DNA from: Trichodelitschia bisporula
Taxonomy: Eukaryota; Ascomycota; Dothideomycetes; Phaeotrichales; Phaeotrichaceae
DNA length: 64,000 bases
Assembly (NCBI GenBank): GCA_010356995.1
Contig: ML996694.1
Span: 857,163-921,162, forward strand
Direction of reading: 5' to 3'
The translations under genes and the position numbers were made by a program. Position 1 is the stretch's first letter, and each line of letters begins with the position of its first letter. The notes beneath the pieces were generated by a model that saw nothing but the letters and a program-made list of their open reading frames with translations, was not told the DNA's origin and made no database searches. Positions 41,990 to 54,132 of this stretch are shown in pieces.

Positions 41990-44900
41990 TCAAGCAAAAT
42001 AGCTCTTCCAAAGCACGCCCTCTAGATCCTCAAGTTGCTCGGGTTCAAACGCCTAGAAAATATTAGCATCTGGGTATTCGTGTCACTACGCAACGGAGTA
42101 ATCATACCTTGACATCCACATGCCATGTATCCTGCCTCGTCTTCTTAAAGTCCGCCAGAATCTGCTTCACACTCTTCCCCACCATACCGGGATCCCCAGC
42201 AGCCTTGAGAGCGAGCGTTGCCAACACACCCGGCAGCCACGCAGGCGGCGGGCTCGTATACGGGAACGCCGAGACCAGAGACCCTAAACCGAGCACGGCA
42301 CCGTGGCGAGTGATAACGAGCTTGTTCTGCTCCGGCGTAGGAGTTGCGGTACGGTCCCCGGCAAGGCGCCGCTTGGGCAGAGGGTTCTTTCGCAATATCT
42401 CGGTGAAGCGATCCTTCAGCTCCGAAACAACCTTCTCCCGCAGGCCCACGGGCGAGCAGCGGATCATGCCAGACAGCGTGGTTGAGGCGCCTATGCGGAC
42501 TTCCAACTGACTGTCACCCAACATCGAAGAGACGCAGTCGTACAGGATCTGCTGCTGCGTCGGAGACATCAGGAAGAGTTGACGGAAGTAGATGATTTGA
42601 ATGCAGATCAGGATACGCAGACGTTGATGCCAGGAGGATGCCGTTTTGCCGATGTTCACAAGCGCCTTGATGAACTCTGCGTCCTCACCCGGGCGGTGGG
42701 GAATGTTGGGCATGTGTCTAAAAACCAGATACGCCAGCCCTTGGAGCTCCTGGTCCTCCTTGATGTCCATCATGTGAAGGAGCTGCTCGAGGAAGACGTG
42801 AGGGAAGAACTTGACGAGCTGAATGCACTCCTGGGATGACAGCATTCCGTCGAGCCACAGAAGAACGGTTTTGCCGCCAGACGTGTACGGTGAAGGTGTC
42901 TGCTGGCCAGGCGTGCGCTCTTTGCGCCACTTCTCCAGCTGCTCGAACACTTTATGGACCGTTGCAGAGAATTCCTCATCGGGCTGATAGGGTCGGACGC
43001 CAATTGAGCAGGCTTCTTTCTGCTTTTCGATCAAGGTCTTGACATTGGCGTATGACTCGTGGTAGCGAGACCGATATATGGCTGCTATTCCTAGTCCCAT
43101 GGCCTCGCGCACACCCTTGTAGGGGTGGTCGAGATGCTCCATGAAGTTTTCCAGGACCGGTTTCTCAAGCCGGAAGTGCCAACCCGTGGTCGTGATTGCT
43201 TGATTCAGCAACTGAATCTTCGAGCTCTCCTTGAAAGCAGCATTCGACGACATATCCAGGCGAAAGCCAGCCAGAAGGTCAAGGAGCGGCCACACCCGAC
43301 GAGGATCCTTGCCTTGCAGAATCAGCTGCAAGAATGAGGTCCAGTAGTTGGAGTTTTCCGGGGTTAAGCCGTCCTTGAATATGCCCCGAACCACAGGGAA
43401 GACGAAACGCCAGACTTCCAACCGCAGGTCCTCCTCAAGGTCGACGGCACAAGACAGCAAGGCGCACATGATTTCAGCCGTGGCTCTGTGTTGATGCTTG
43501 TCGCTACCGTCGCTGTACACGGCCATAGTGAGATCCTTGATATCCTCGAAGGTCGCCACGGAAGCCCCCCCAAAGATGAGATCAAAGGTGTGCGTGAGCA
43601 GCAGGGCGTTGGCTGTACGGAAGCGGTCATTTGAAGTGTCCTTGGGCTCTTGCTTCATGAACGCGAAGAATGTGGAGAACCAGTGGCGATCCAAGAGGGA
43701 ACCGAGGCGCTTCCGAGCTTCTGTCTCGGTCTCATCGTACTCCATCCGCGTCGGGTTGGTAACGAATGCAGGCATAGTCGGTTTCCACGCCAGCCACCCG
43801 GGGTAATCAAAGTCCACATAGTACTCTGCTTCCGGGTGCGCAAAGTCGTCTAGGAACTCTTCGGTCCACCCAGGCTCAAGGTTCTTTGTCGGCACCTGAA
43901 TCTTATCCGGGAGTTCCTCTTCACCGAGAATGTATCTCTTGTAGTCATGCTTGCACAGACTCCGAACACTGATGTAGTTGAAGATGCTATGCAGCGCGGT
44001 CGAGTACATTCCACGCAGGCTGGGATGAGGATCGATTGAGCCCTTGGTGATGAGATCAAGCATAGGCCCCGAGGCGATTGTGTGAAACCGCACGTCCAGG
44101 TTCACCAAGATGGCGGCGGTCCGCTGGGCTTGCTTCCAGTGGGAAGTGCGCGCAACATCCACCAACTCCGCGGCCAGTTCAGCTTTCTTGCCTTCTATCT
44201 TGGCACGTAACGCCCGGATCCGCTGCTTTCTCTTTTCTATCCGACTTTTGATCTCACTGGCTTCTTCATCCGGAACCGGGACAGCGATTGCGTCGACGGT
44301 GTCGTGATCGAGAATAACCATCAAATCAAGCGCCTTGCCCATATCCATGACCTGATACAGGGCATTGGCGAGAAGCTTTTGGATAGATTGCTTGTCCGCA
44401 TTGGTCGCTTCTATGAATATCTTGATCAAGCGGGGGGTGTACTTCCAGTTCCGGCTGATAGATTTGGCGAGGCTGCCGAAGAGCAAGGAAAACATGGCAC
44501 CCTTGATTCGAGGGAAGTCATGAACTTTGACCGCCTTCTCCAAAGCGTCGAGTAGCGGAGGAATAACAAGTGTACGAGCGCCCGAAATGCATTTGAGGGC
44601 AGATTCATTGGCGCCTTGAGCGGTTCGGCGAATTTCCGTGTAGATCGACACGCTGGAGTGGGCGAGATCCATGAGGAGCTGATTCTCCAACGGGCCTTGC
44701 GGACGAGGACTCGCGTTATGGCGTAAACGCTGAAGGTGGTACACGTTTGCACGACGCACCAACAGTGGGCGCGGGTATTCTTTGCGGAGCCCGCTGAATT
44801 TGTAAGGGTGAATGTCGGCCGCCAGGAGACGGGTAACCCTGTCCAGGACGTGCGCTGAGCGCTCGATTCCAACGTCCACAAACCATGCGCGGTACGCGTT

Positions 44901-47900
44901 GTAGAGAGCGTTGAAGCATGGCACATCGTCTTGTTGATGATTCACCAAGAAGACGTGAACTCGATGTAAGCATTCGCCGGCCAGTTGCCTCAATTCGTGA
45001 ATCTCCTGGTACTCTGAGCTGTCGGTCGCTAGGGGATATCCGGTTTCATATCGAAATGACCGCGTGACATCCTCCTCGTCCGCTTCCCCTAAGCTTAGCT
45101 CTTCCACGTCAGATTCCTCCAAATCGGACGGGTCGTCAACACTCGAGGTATCGATGTCCATGGCCTCGCCAGCCGGCTTTTGGTTATATTTAGGGTCGAA
45201 CAAGACCGCGACCCCAGATATGATTAGCCGGAGCAGGGTAAGGTTGCGCGACACTTCGTCAGACCACTCTTTGCCAGTCCCATCGCGATTGATCGGCGAA
45301 TTGTCGCCAGTGAGCGCACCTAGTGCATCAATCGCGCTCTTCGCCTGCGACTCGAAAAGCTCGATAGCAAACCGCACCTCTTCCGGCCTAGGCTTGTGCC
45401 AGCGGAGGGTCAACTGGTTCGGATCCGTAAATCTACCCCAGTCGTCGGCGGTAAGGCCGTGAGCCAGCCGGCTCGGCTCGTAAATCGAGAAGTCGAGAGT
45501 GTACGTCATGGTCAAGTTCAGAAGTAGATGATGGACAAAGTTTGAAACATGCACCGTCGGGATGCCTTTGCACCGCTGTTGCATGTATGTGGCAATGTCG
45601 AAGAGTTCCTGCTTCCACTGAAGGACGGCGTCCCCGACATGTACGACACACATACTCAGCAAGCTAATGTTCCAAACCAGAGCGCGGTCCCGAGGGTAGA
45701 CTTCGGAGCCGGTAGTACGAGTCGACCCGGCACCGTTGTCATCGATCTCGGTGCGGATGGAGGCAATCAGCTCCGGAAGCAGTTTCTTGAGCGCTTTCTC
45801 CGGGTTGACCTTGACCATCGCGTTGCAGATGAATGCTACAGCATCTCGAGCCTGGTGGATGACGTGATTGGTGACAAAGTGAACAATCTTGTTGAGCGCA
45901 ATGTCGTAGAGCTCAGGAGATAGTGCCGCCAGGAGCGGAGTAAAGGTCGCCGGCAAGGTATTGACCACATTTTCCTCAGGTGAGCCACTGCGAACGCGAG
46001 AGGCATCTGGCAAGTTTTCCAGGAGAGTGAATACCCGGGCGAGGAAAGAGCTGACGAACTCTGCAAGTTCCGCAGTGGAGGAGCGCAGAATCCTAGCCTC
46101 ATCAGCATCACTCATATCTCCGTAATTCAGCTCGACACCAGCTCCCTCTCTCTCCAATATGTCGACTTGCTCCGTGACCCAACCAACCGCGGGTCCACTA
46201 CCCTCATCTTCGTGGCCTGATGCAATGCTGTCCGCATCACTACCAACGGGGCTTGAGATTTTCTCTTTGGTGAGGTCATGGAACGGGATGTTGTACGCGA
46301 CCGCCTGGATGAAAGCCAACGTATGCATGGTCTTCTCCAAATCATTGGCATCAATTCCCGGAAGCGCGAGTCCCAGCAGGGTCGTGATGTGGCAGCGATA
46401 ACCCTTGGAGCGTGCCATTATACGCGCCAGAACCTGCAACGAACGGATAGACGAGATGGTCCGATGCACTTCAACTAGCCCCTGCATCGCCGGGTAGATG
46501 CGTTGCAAGGCGCCTGGAAGGATGAGATCGGGTTCCAGATACGCAAGGCTCTGCAGTGACGAAAGGGCAAAGTTCATTGCTGTTCCACTTTTCGCATATA
46601 TTCCCATGAACACGACGTCCCGCAAACACAGCACGAACCGCCTCTTGACCACGTCATTCAGCCGCCTCTCTTCGGGGACCTCCATTTCGCCGCTATGCTC
46701 CCGATTCCAACGCATGACAAAAAAGTCTGCAAGGAAATAGACAAGCTGAGAAAGGGTTTTCGTCCAGCCCCCTGTGTTTGACGGGTGGAAAAAGGTCTCC
46801 ACGGCCTGGATGAGGCCTTCGAGGTTTGATAGGATGGAATTCTCCTGAGTCAAGCAGAGAGGCGACAGCGACAGGACTATCCAGCGCGCAATGTGATGCG
46901 CGATTGGATGCTTCCGCTGGTCGCGATCCAGCATGATGGCGAGTCCGGCTTGGCTGTCCACGTATTGCGCGTACGGAGAGTTTGCTTGCCCTACAGGAAT
47001 ATCCAAAACGCGGAGCACCGCTGTGAAAATCAGCGAGGACTGCTCCTCCGTGTAGATGCCATGCGCCGAAAATTCCAGGTGGGGACTTGAGAGTGAATCC
47101 CGCGCAAGCCGGGAGAAAATATCGATGAAGTGCACATCGAAAGTCCTCGAACGGTTCACGAGTGACCACAAGTGGAAGAATGTAGGCAGGTACTGCTGAG
47201 GATGCAACTGAGGGTCATCGTCGAGGGCAGGCGTTGTCGGCAACAAGAGGTTAAGCAAGCCTACAACGACAAAGGCATTCTCAGTCCACGACGTGCTGAA
47301 GAAGGGCAAAAACTCCTCCAGCATATCCGGAATGGCTTTCGGATCGAAGTACAGCTGAGCAAAGGTGCAAAGCTTCGTCAGTGTTCGGTAGTTGCGCTTC
47401 ATATGATTGCTAGCGGAGGACGTTCCGCATTCGCTCGGGAACACAAAGATCTTGAGCTCTCTGTACAGTGGCCGCCAATCCAGAGTAAGGTCTTTTCCGG
47501 GACGAAGGTAGTGCTTCCGCCTGAAGCTGTAAGCTTTAAAGTAACTCCAATGCATCACTAGACTTACTTCGTCAAAACCATGAACATGCTCGCAAACCTC
47601 TCTGCCACCAGATAGTCCAGCCCAGGAGCTAGCGCCAGCTCATAGTAGAGCTTGACCAGCCTGATCCGCGTCTCCCGCGGAAGATCAAACTTCAGAGACA
47701 GCCAGCCCCGAATTTCCCTTGTCCAATGTACGGCGCCCGAGGAGAAGTCTCCCGCTTCTAGCGCCATGTGTAGATGCTTTAGGCATATTTCCAAGTTCTT
47801 CTCTCGATCCGACGCATCCTCCGTCGCGTAGGGGAGGTACTTGAAGTATGGAAATGTCCGGGGTCGGGTACGCGCCAATTTCGGGGCTTCGTCGAGATTT

Positions 47901-48010
47901 CCGTTCGCATTCCGCCATCCGCCACCTGGGGTAGATGCTCGCGATATCTCGTTTGCAGCAGAGGCCTGCAGGGCGCCGGCAAGCCCTCCTATCCGCCCAT
48001 CGGGAGCCAT
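41990..48010 (-). CDS. blm10: Proteasome activator Blm10/PA200
   Basis: Minus-strand exons 47568-48010, 42108-47526 and 41990-42052 encode 1974 residues. Blm10 is a HEAT-repeat solenoid that caps the 20S proteasome and helps its assembly, DNA-repair and acetyl-histone turnover. Recognised landmarks are KDLTLDWRPLYRELKIFVFP, SPYAQYVDSQAGLAIMLDRD, and the C-terminal LADFKKTRQDTWHVDVK followed by AFEPEQLEDLEGVLWKSYFA. The last exon (63 bases, TAG acceptor) supplies the C-terminus, whose final residues act as the HbYX-type gate-opening tail; here they read Tyr-Phe-Ala, with Phe where Tyr is usual. An acidic linker occurs around the SSVDDPSDLEESDVEELSLG segment. First-intron signals are GTAAGT and CAG. 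The ATG at 48010 is the first in frame. Confidence 0.95.
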
Positions 48011-49398
48011 GATTGAGGTTCTAAGATAGCTTGCGAGGTGTGTGATGGAGGTAAGGCTGCGCAATTCGATTATCGACTATCAGGCAAAGTACGAATAGAA
48101 GATACGGCTGTGCGTGATATCCGACCCTGTAAGCTGTACGGAGCTATATGAAGTTGTGCGACTACGATGGAGTCAAAGCAAAGGCGATCGCATTCGAGAT
48201 GTGGCTTCGGTGGAAAGAGCAAGCACGCGACCGATGCGGCTATGCCACGTACGGGACGTCGGTTCGGGAAGTCGGGATGTGCGAATGAGGCTCCGACGCA
48301 GGTGTGAGGGACAAGGTTCAGGCGAGAAAAGAAGAGAAGCAGCTTCGAAGAGCGAGGAATAAGGTTGCGGTGTCCGGGGTTGGCGGGAGAACAGTGCCAG
48401 AGGTGAGGTGCAGGCGGGGGCGGGGGGGGCGGGGGGGGGGGAGAAGGAGGAGAGATTTGGGGGAGGACAGCAGGAACGAGACGGCGGGCGACGAGGACAG
48501 AATCTTCAGCAGTTGTGATAGTGCGAGGATAAGCTGCTGCAGGTTCCCGATGAACGGGGTTTGGAGGTGAGAAAATGCGGAGACTGTGGAAGTTGTTCAG
48601 TTACGGGCTGGGGAAGGTTCCAAGGCCACAAGGCGAAGCTAGGCTGCTCAAAGATCTTGGGGGGGGGGGTGCACAGAGCGCTGGGGGGCGGATGATGAGC
48701 CTCTCCGCTGGGAGAGAGAGCTTGAGGATCGCGGAGCAGCGCGCGGTCGCCTCCGTCAGCCAAACTCTCTGCAAACGCGGTAAGCGGCGGCGGCTGCGGC
48801 TGCGGCTAACCCCCGTTTGGGATTTCCCCAGATATCGATGCTTAGGGAAGGGGAGAATGATGATCGAGAGAAGAATGCTGTAGGTGGCTACCCTGCAAAA
48901 ATCGGATATCCGTCTCCGCTAAAGGTTTTGTCGATGAAGTCTTTCGGGGTTGTTGCATGACAATTGTTTGTCGAAGAAACCCCTCGAGCGGACCGGCGCT
49001 TTACATATCATCCCAGCCTTGCTCTAGGCAGATTTGACGCGCAACACACATTCACCACGTTTTGCCCCGCTGTACGGGAGAGACTAGCGTGGAATTTCAG
49101 CTCGAATACTCGACCGTCTCAAAAGCGATAGGTATGAATGACAAAGAATAGTTCCGGGCAACACATCGAATCTTTTGTTCCCTCCGATCAGGTCTCGCTG
49201 TCCAATCTTGTCCTGTCGTCTGGTTTCGAGTCGAATCAAGTATGCCGCATTCAACCACGTCGCTTACATAATCGCTCCCGCCTATGAGGCGGGGCGAAAC
49301 CTGCGATCAACCTGTTGATACTGAACTGTAGGCGCCCGCTCAGTGTTAGCGCAGCGACCCGGAGTTATCTAAATTCCTGATGATCGATCACTTCTACA
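48011..49398. other. 1.4-kb divergent intergenic region, blm10 / psf3, with G-runs
   Basis: Holds both promoters. It contains long G-runs at 48417-48441 and 48659-48668 (plus strand) and no credible gene. The psf3-proximal 300 bases are A/T-richer. Confidence 0.5.
48417..48441 (+). promoter_or_regulatory. G-tract cluster with quadruplex potential
   Basis: Nearly continuous guanine with single-C interruptions, giving four or more runs of at least three G. It lies about 0.4 kb upstream of the blm10 start on the non-template side of that gene. Function is not shown. Confidence 0.6.
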
Positions 49399-50143
49399 AT
49401 GCCGTCTTATTACGATATTGACGCGATTCTCACAGACTCTCAGGTGAGTTGACCAGCTTTGGAGCGCGAAGCACAAACACGTAACACTGACGCGTTAACA
49501 GAAAGTGCCATGTACTTTTGAAATCACAGTCCCAGGCCTGGGATATCTCGATGGTAATCCAGGCGAGCCGGTAAGTAGACCACCAGCTGCAAAAGGGTTC
49601 ATCCAATGACCTACTCCTAGATCAAAGAAGGCACCAAGGTCGAGCTGCCGCTCTGGCTGGGTGAAATGCTAGCCGTCACACAAAATAACACCAACACTCC
49701 TACATTGTCGCTCGACCTGCCGCAATGTCTTTCAGCACGTGTGGTCAACGCGCTAAAGGCAGATCCTCGCGTGGTTGACATCCGAGCGTTGGCCCCGCAC
49801 TTCTATGCGCTTGGATCACGGATGCTGGAGCTCTTTGACGAAGAAGAACTTCTCGATGTGCTCACTGATGTAAGCTCTGAAGCATACGCAACTTTGCTCC
49901 GCTAACATCTCAAGACCTTCAAAAGGCGCGCAAAGGAAATAGCCGACCAAGCGCATCATCCTCGAGGAGTACTGGGCGAAGGAGCGGAATTCCTAAGAGG
50001 CTTAGACGAATCGGAGAGACAGCGTATGTTCTTGTGTTGTTCATGGCTTGTGCACCTCTAAAAGCTCACATGTTCTAGTCTTTCGATCCGCCCACGAAAG
50101 CTCAAAGGCGGTGCGGAATTGGATGGTCGACCTCAAAAAATGA
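49399..50143 (+). CDS. psf3: GINS complex subunit Psf3
   Basis: Five exons, 49399-49443, 49502-49570, 49621-49869, 49915-50023 and 50079-50143, encode 178 residues. Psf3 is one of four GINS subunits of the CMG helicase in DNA replication. The start MPSYYDIDAILTDSQKVPCTF, the segment GTKVELPLWLGEMLAV and the helical region around RALAPHFYALGSRMLELFD are characteristic, as is the end SSKAVRNWMVDLKK. All five junctions keep frame and have GT/AG ends; the short introns (about 45-60 bases) each have CTAAC- or CTGAC-like branches. Length fits the family. Confidence 0.93.
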
Positions 50144-51467
50144 GAAACTGCCAGTTTACTGAAGCTTGAACCTCCCGAATGCATTCATGGATGCACCGTA
50201 AATACTTGGAACATTGCAACTTGTCACCTGCTTGTATAGCAGCATGACCTAACCATGTGTGTAACTGACAATAGCATCGTACATATACGGAGCAGCGGCC
50301 GCCAAGCGATGGTGGGGTGTATGGGGAAACGCGGTGCAGATAGGGCATCACTGGGCATCTCTTGGGGATCTCTAGCAATCTTGGCTCCTCCTGATCGAGC
50401 CTTTTAGGAGAGGGGATGTTGAGGCAGGTACCGCGGCTCTGACGTAGGTGTCGAAAGCCGCACTCCTTACCCCTCACCCTGGTAAGCGGGGTATCTAAAT
50501 GGGCCGACGTACTATAGAATATCTCTGGCAATTGCCCTTCCTCTCTTGCTTACCCTCTTGCTTACGCCCTTTGTCATTCAATTTTCAATCTGATGAGGAC
50601 TGGGAACAAGAGACGGATATGACAGCTCTGGTTGGACCCCGCAGTGATCCTAGACTCCCGCGACTAGCGACGATCGAATTGGAGGTTGTGGTGATGTCCA
50701 AGGGCTGCACAGTGTAGGTTATCCCAACCTCAACACATGACGGCCATCTCCGCATCTGGTGGGCAGCACGTCCGGCCCCTCGCGCTGATAAACCAAAAAA
50801 AGAAAGCACAGAAAGGTTATAATGCTGAGTGAGAAGAGTTATCGCGAGACGGTAATAAGGCCAGTGGAACAATGGCAACAGGGATCGGGAAGAGGTAGCC
50901 AGTGCCATGGGTTGAGATAGGTCAGATGGCTTCCCAAGGACAAAGAAATCCTGGGAGCTCATGTCACTCTAGAAATACTACGGTAATCTAGGCGGTCTCG
51001 GACTAGGCCTTGGGATGCTTGGGATGCATTCAAAAAGGATGCGAGAAGACGCCCATTATCTCTTCGGAAGGTATCGTGTAGCCCAAAGAGCAAAAGGCGC
51101 CATTTTCCGGGAGAGCTCTCTTATCCTTCTCGTCCATTTTTCCGTTGCCGAGTGCCCGGCTGTCCAGTTGCCTTTCGTCTCAAGCTTTTATACCAAGGTC
51201 AGAACCCTGAGGAGGGAAAAAAAGGACCCTGGCCAATTCGATCGATCGATAGCCTTCACCGCAAACTCCCCGCGCAAAGTCCGAGAACTCGTTACGGCCC
51301 CCACCGCTGGCAAAGTCCCGTCAAGCCTTCAACTCGACTCACCACATCTTTCTCGCCATCCTCCTCTCCAACAGCGACTCACACCAATCCTCCCGCCATA
51401 CCATCGCAGTCGCCAGCAAAGAGGTATCTACCCCGCAGATCTTTTCGGGTGCGCTTCCTTGCGCTCC
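50144..51467. other. 1.3-kb intergenic region
   Basis: No convincing frame. It includes the psf3 terminator, and from about 51230 a pyrimidine-rich leader for the carbonic anhydrase gene. The palindrome-like ATCGATCGATCGAT occurs near 51238. Confidence 0.4.
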
Positions 51468-52249
51468 ATGCCAATTCTTATTCTCAGACCCTTCACTGCC
51501 ATCGTTAGACCAGCGATTCTAAGGCAGTCTGTCGCCTCGTTCTCAACACCACGAGCTCTCTTTCGTACAATGGCGTCCAACCCAGGCAGGTGGCTTCCAG
51601 TAGACCTCAAAGTCCTCTCTTTTGCAAAGACCTGTTCGGCACAGCTAACCCTAGACCCGTCACAGATGGTCTTGAGCGTCTGCTCCAGGGCAACAAGGCC
51701 TTCGCGAACCGCTTTACGGCCGCTGAACCGGAACTCCTCGACAAGCTGAGCCAGGGCCAATCACCCGAGACACTGTGGCTGGGCTGCGCCGACTCGCGCA
51801 TCCCGGAGACGACGGTTTGCGACTGCAAGCCTGGTGACATCTTCGTACACCGCAACATCGCCAACGTCATCACACCAACTGATCTCAACTCGAGCAGCGT
51901 GCTCGCATACTCCGTCGGCGTCCTCAAAGTTAAGCGCGTCATCGTCTGCGGCCACACCAAGTGCGGCGGCGCCACCGCCGCTCTTGACGACGGCGACCTC
52001 GGCGAGACCCTCAACGCCTGGCTAGGCCCCGTACGCGAGTTGCGTCGCAAGCACCAGGCTGAGCTTGAAAAGCTACCCTCGACCGATGCGCGCGCCAACC
52101 GTCTCGCGGAGCTCAACGTCGTTCTGTCCCTCGAGGCCGTCCGGCAACATCCTGTCGTCAAGGAGGCCATGGAGACGCGGGGTCTGACTATACACGGCAT
52201 CATCTACGACGTCCCGACCGGGCAGCTGCGCCTGCTGGGAGGGGAATAA
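51468..52249 (+). CDS. Beta-class carbonic anhydrase, mitochondrial form possible
   Basis: The preferred model is exons 51468-51585 and 51666-52249, 233 residues. Beta carbonic anhydrases interconvert CO2 and bicarbonate. Zinc ligands are in CADSR (Cys80, Asp82) and GHTKCGG (His136, Cys139), with VFVHRNIANV-like segment IFVHRNIANVITPTDLNSSS between them. Residues 1-34 are Arg/Ser-rich without acids, a presequence-like start, and an internal ATG at 51570 (MASNP) would give a cytosolic form. The intron is best read as GC-AG (donor CAG|GCAGGT at 51586, CTAAC branch, CAG acceptor), which gives MASNPDGLERLLQGNKAFAN. A GT-AG alternative (51590-51654) also keeps frame, but its branch lies only about six bases from the acceptor. 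Confidence 0.88.
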
Positions 52250-53477
52250 ACTTGCGACATATGTTTTGCTTTCAGTCAGCGAAGCTAATCTGGATGTGGT
52301 CATACCCTTTAGCGACATGTCTACGATCTGGCTTAGACGTGTGATCTTCTCTCTGGTGTTCGGTGTGACTGGTGGGTAGGAAAGGGTGTGACGGAGCGGT
52401 AAGACTGCAGTCGGGCCCTCGAATGCGCTGGTGCGATGGAACCCATTTGCTGGATAGTGTGCTGTCTGCTGCATTTCTAGCCTTCCTGTGAACGAATCTA
52501 CTAGATGATAATGACCGCCTCTGTTTCTCGCGTGGCTTTGGGGATAGGATGACCGGTCAGATGCCGACTTATCTGCGGCGTACTCCAATTGTCCGGGACC
52601 CCCGGAACCGTTTAGCAGCTGTTCTGGTTTTTGTACCCCGTGATCCAGACAACCCCCAACGGAAAGTTGAACTCAAGATGCCATCAGCTTTCCTTCCCCG
52701 CTAAAATGGTACGCAAGAGTTCATTCTAGAGGGGCCATCGTGTTACAAAACATCAGTAGAAGCTTATTGCGTCGCAAAGAATGACGAGCATGGTTTTATT
52801 CTTTTAACAGCCCTACAGACATCATTCTGAGCCCACACAGGAGAGAAACCACGATCGCGCCAAACCAACTCCACATAAGTTCCTTTAATTCCTTCGCCGT
52901 AAAAAAAACAAAGCCTCAACATATAGTTCTCATGCTTATCAACAGCCAAAGGCGACATCGCCTGTGCTTCGCGGGAAGCACATGTCATCCAGTGTCGTAA
53001 GGTCCCTCGCGAGAGGTCTAACAATATTAGAGTTTGCGGAGAAAGGCCAGGCCATCCGTCGCACGTCGAGGCATGAGCGAAAGTCAAGAAGGGTAACCGC
53101 TCGATAATCGCCGTCTGCAGATTCGCCGTTTCGTACCATGAGGGAGAAGCCATCAGGCTCAAGACAAAACACCGCTGCTGGATGATTGCAACAGGATCAA
53201 ACTCGTTAATTCGTCATCTGGAGGGGGGTTCGTTAAAAGTCCTTGCTGTCGTATATTCGTGCAATCGTGGCATCGTGAGAAGCGTTGTCGTCAAAAAAAA
53301 AGGGGGGGGGGCGCTCAAGCAATGGAATCCGCCAAGTACTGGACCTGTTGGAAAAGGTAGGCGGGCAAACGTTCTATTCGCGAGGACTTTTGAAATGTTT
53401 TTGTTGCCATTGGCAGTAGCGATAGCAAAGAGTGGATTGGCCGTATCGGTTGGACGTCGCAGGGATGTCTGCCGACC
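52250..53477. other. 1.2-kb convergent intergenic region
   Basis: Between the carbonic anhydrase stop and the dsRBD-gene stop. One minus-strand frame (52939-53172) has coding-like text but no start, splice partners or homologue that I know. A nine-A tract followed by ten Gs occurs near 53297-53318. Confidence 0.4.
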
Positions 53478-54132
53478 TCAATACCAGACGGTTGGCTGCT
53501 CCCTCACCCGACGGCAGTAGCCGCACGGCTGCTGCCGACAGCCATACTCGTTTCGGCAGTAACAGACATTTGTCGACGAGCTGGAGCTGGACCGCCGGCT
53601 TCCCGTCTCGAGGTCGCTCTCGCTGGTGCGGGGACTGCTGCCACCCGAGCTGGTTTCAACGTAGGTCGACGCGTACTCGCCCGTGTTGTAGCGCTGATGG
53701 GCTGCCAAACGACCAGTCCCAATAGCCACGGGTAGGCCCTGCGTCACGCCGGCCTGGCCCTGCTTCTGGCCCGGGTACATGCCGTCGTTAACGGAGAAGT
53801 TGCGGCAAATCATGTACGCAGCCTCGGCCGCCTTGTCGCGCGCCATCTCTTTAGTCTGGTAGGCCGAGTCGCAGGTGTACTCGCGGCCGTTGACCCGTAC
53901 GCGGCAATTCCAGCCATTGCGTGTCTGATGAACTTCGAAATCTGGCTCTAGCCAACGCCGGCGCTGGCAAAGGTCTGCAACGAAACGTGTCAGTCGATCC
54001 TGTTTTGGCCAAGTGCGCAGGTGGATAAATTGACTGACGAATCCCACACACAGCTATATTGCCTAAAAGGGGTGGGAGGAAGGGGTAGAAGCAGGCGGAT
54101 CCCTTACTTGTCAGGTACATGATGTAGAACAT
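53478..54132 (-). CDS. Small double-stranded RNA-binding domain protein
   Basis: Minus-strand exons 54108-54132 and 53478-53974 encode 173 residues. The domain (about residues 9-67) reads LCQRRRWLEPDFEVHQTRNG, then WNCRVRVNGREYTC and KEMARDKAAEAAYMIC; the beta strands and the basic helix AKDxAAxxA-like pattern are those of the dsRBD. After it comes a Gly/Gln/Ser-rich linker and a Ser run, then a Cys/Tyr-rich tail (VCYCRNEYGCRQQPCGYC) with seven cysteines that may bind metal. The 133-base intron has GTAAGG, a CTGAC branch and CAG. The short first exon is the least certain part; more 5' exons could lie across the sequence gap. RNA binding is inferred from the fold only. Confidence 0.7.

Noticed and set aside
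52764-53172. Minus-strand frames in the carbonic anhydrase / dsRBD gap
   Set aside because: Text such as NGESADGDYRAVTLLDF looks protein-like, but there is no convincing ATG or splice partner; too weak to call.
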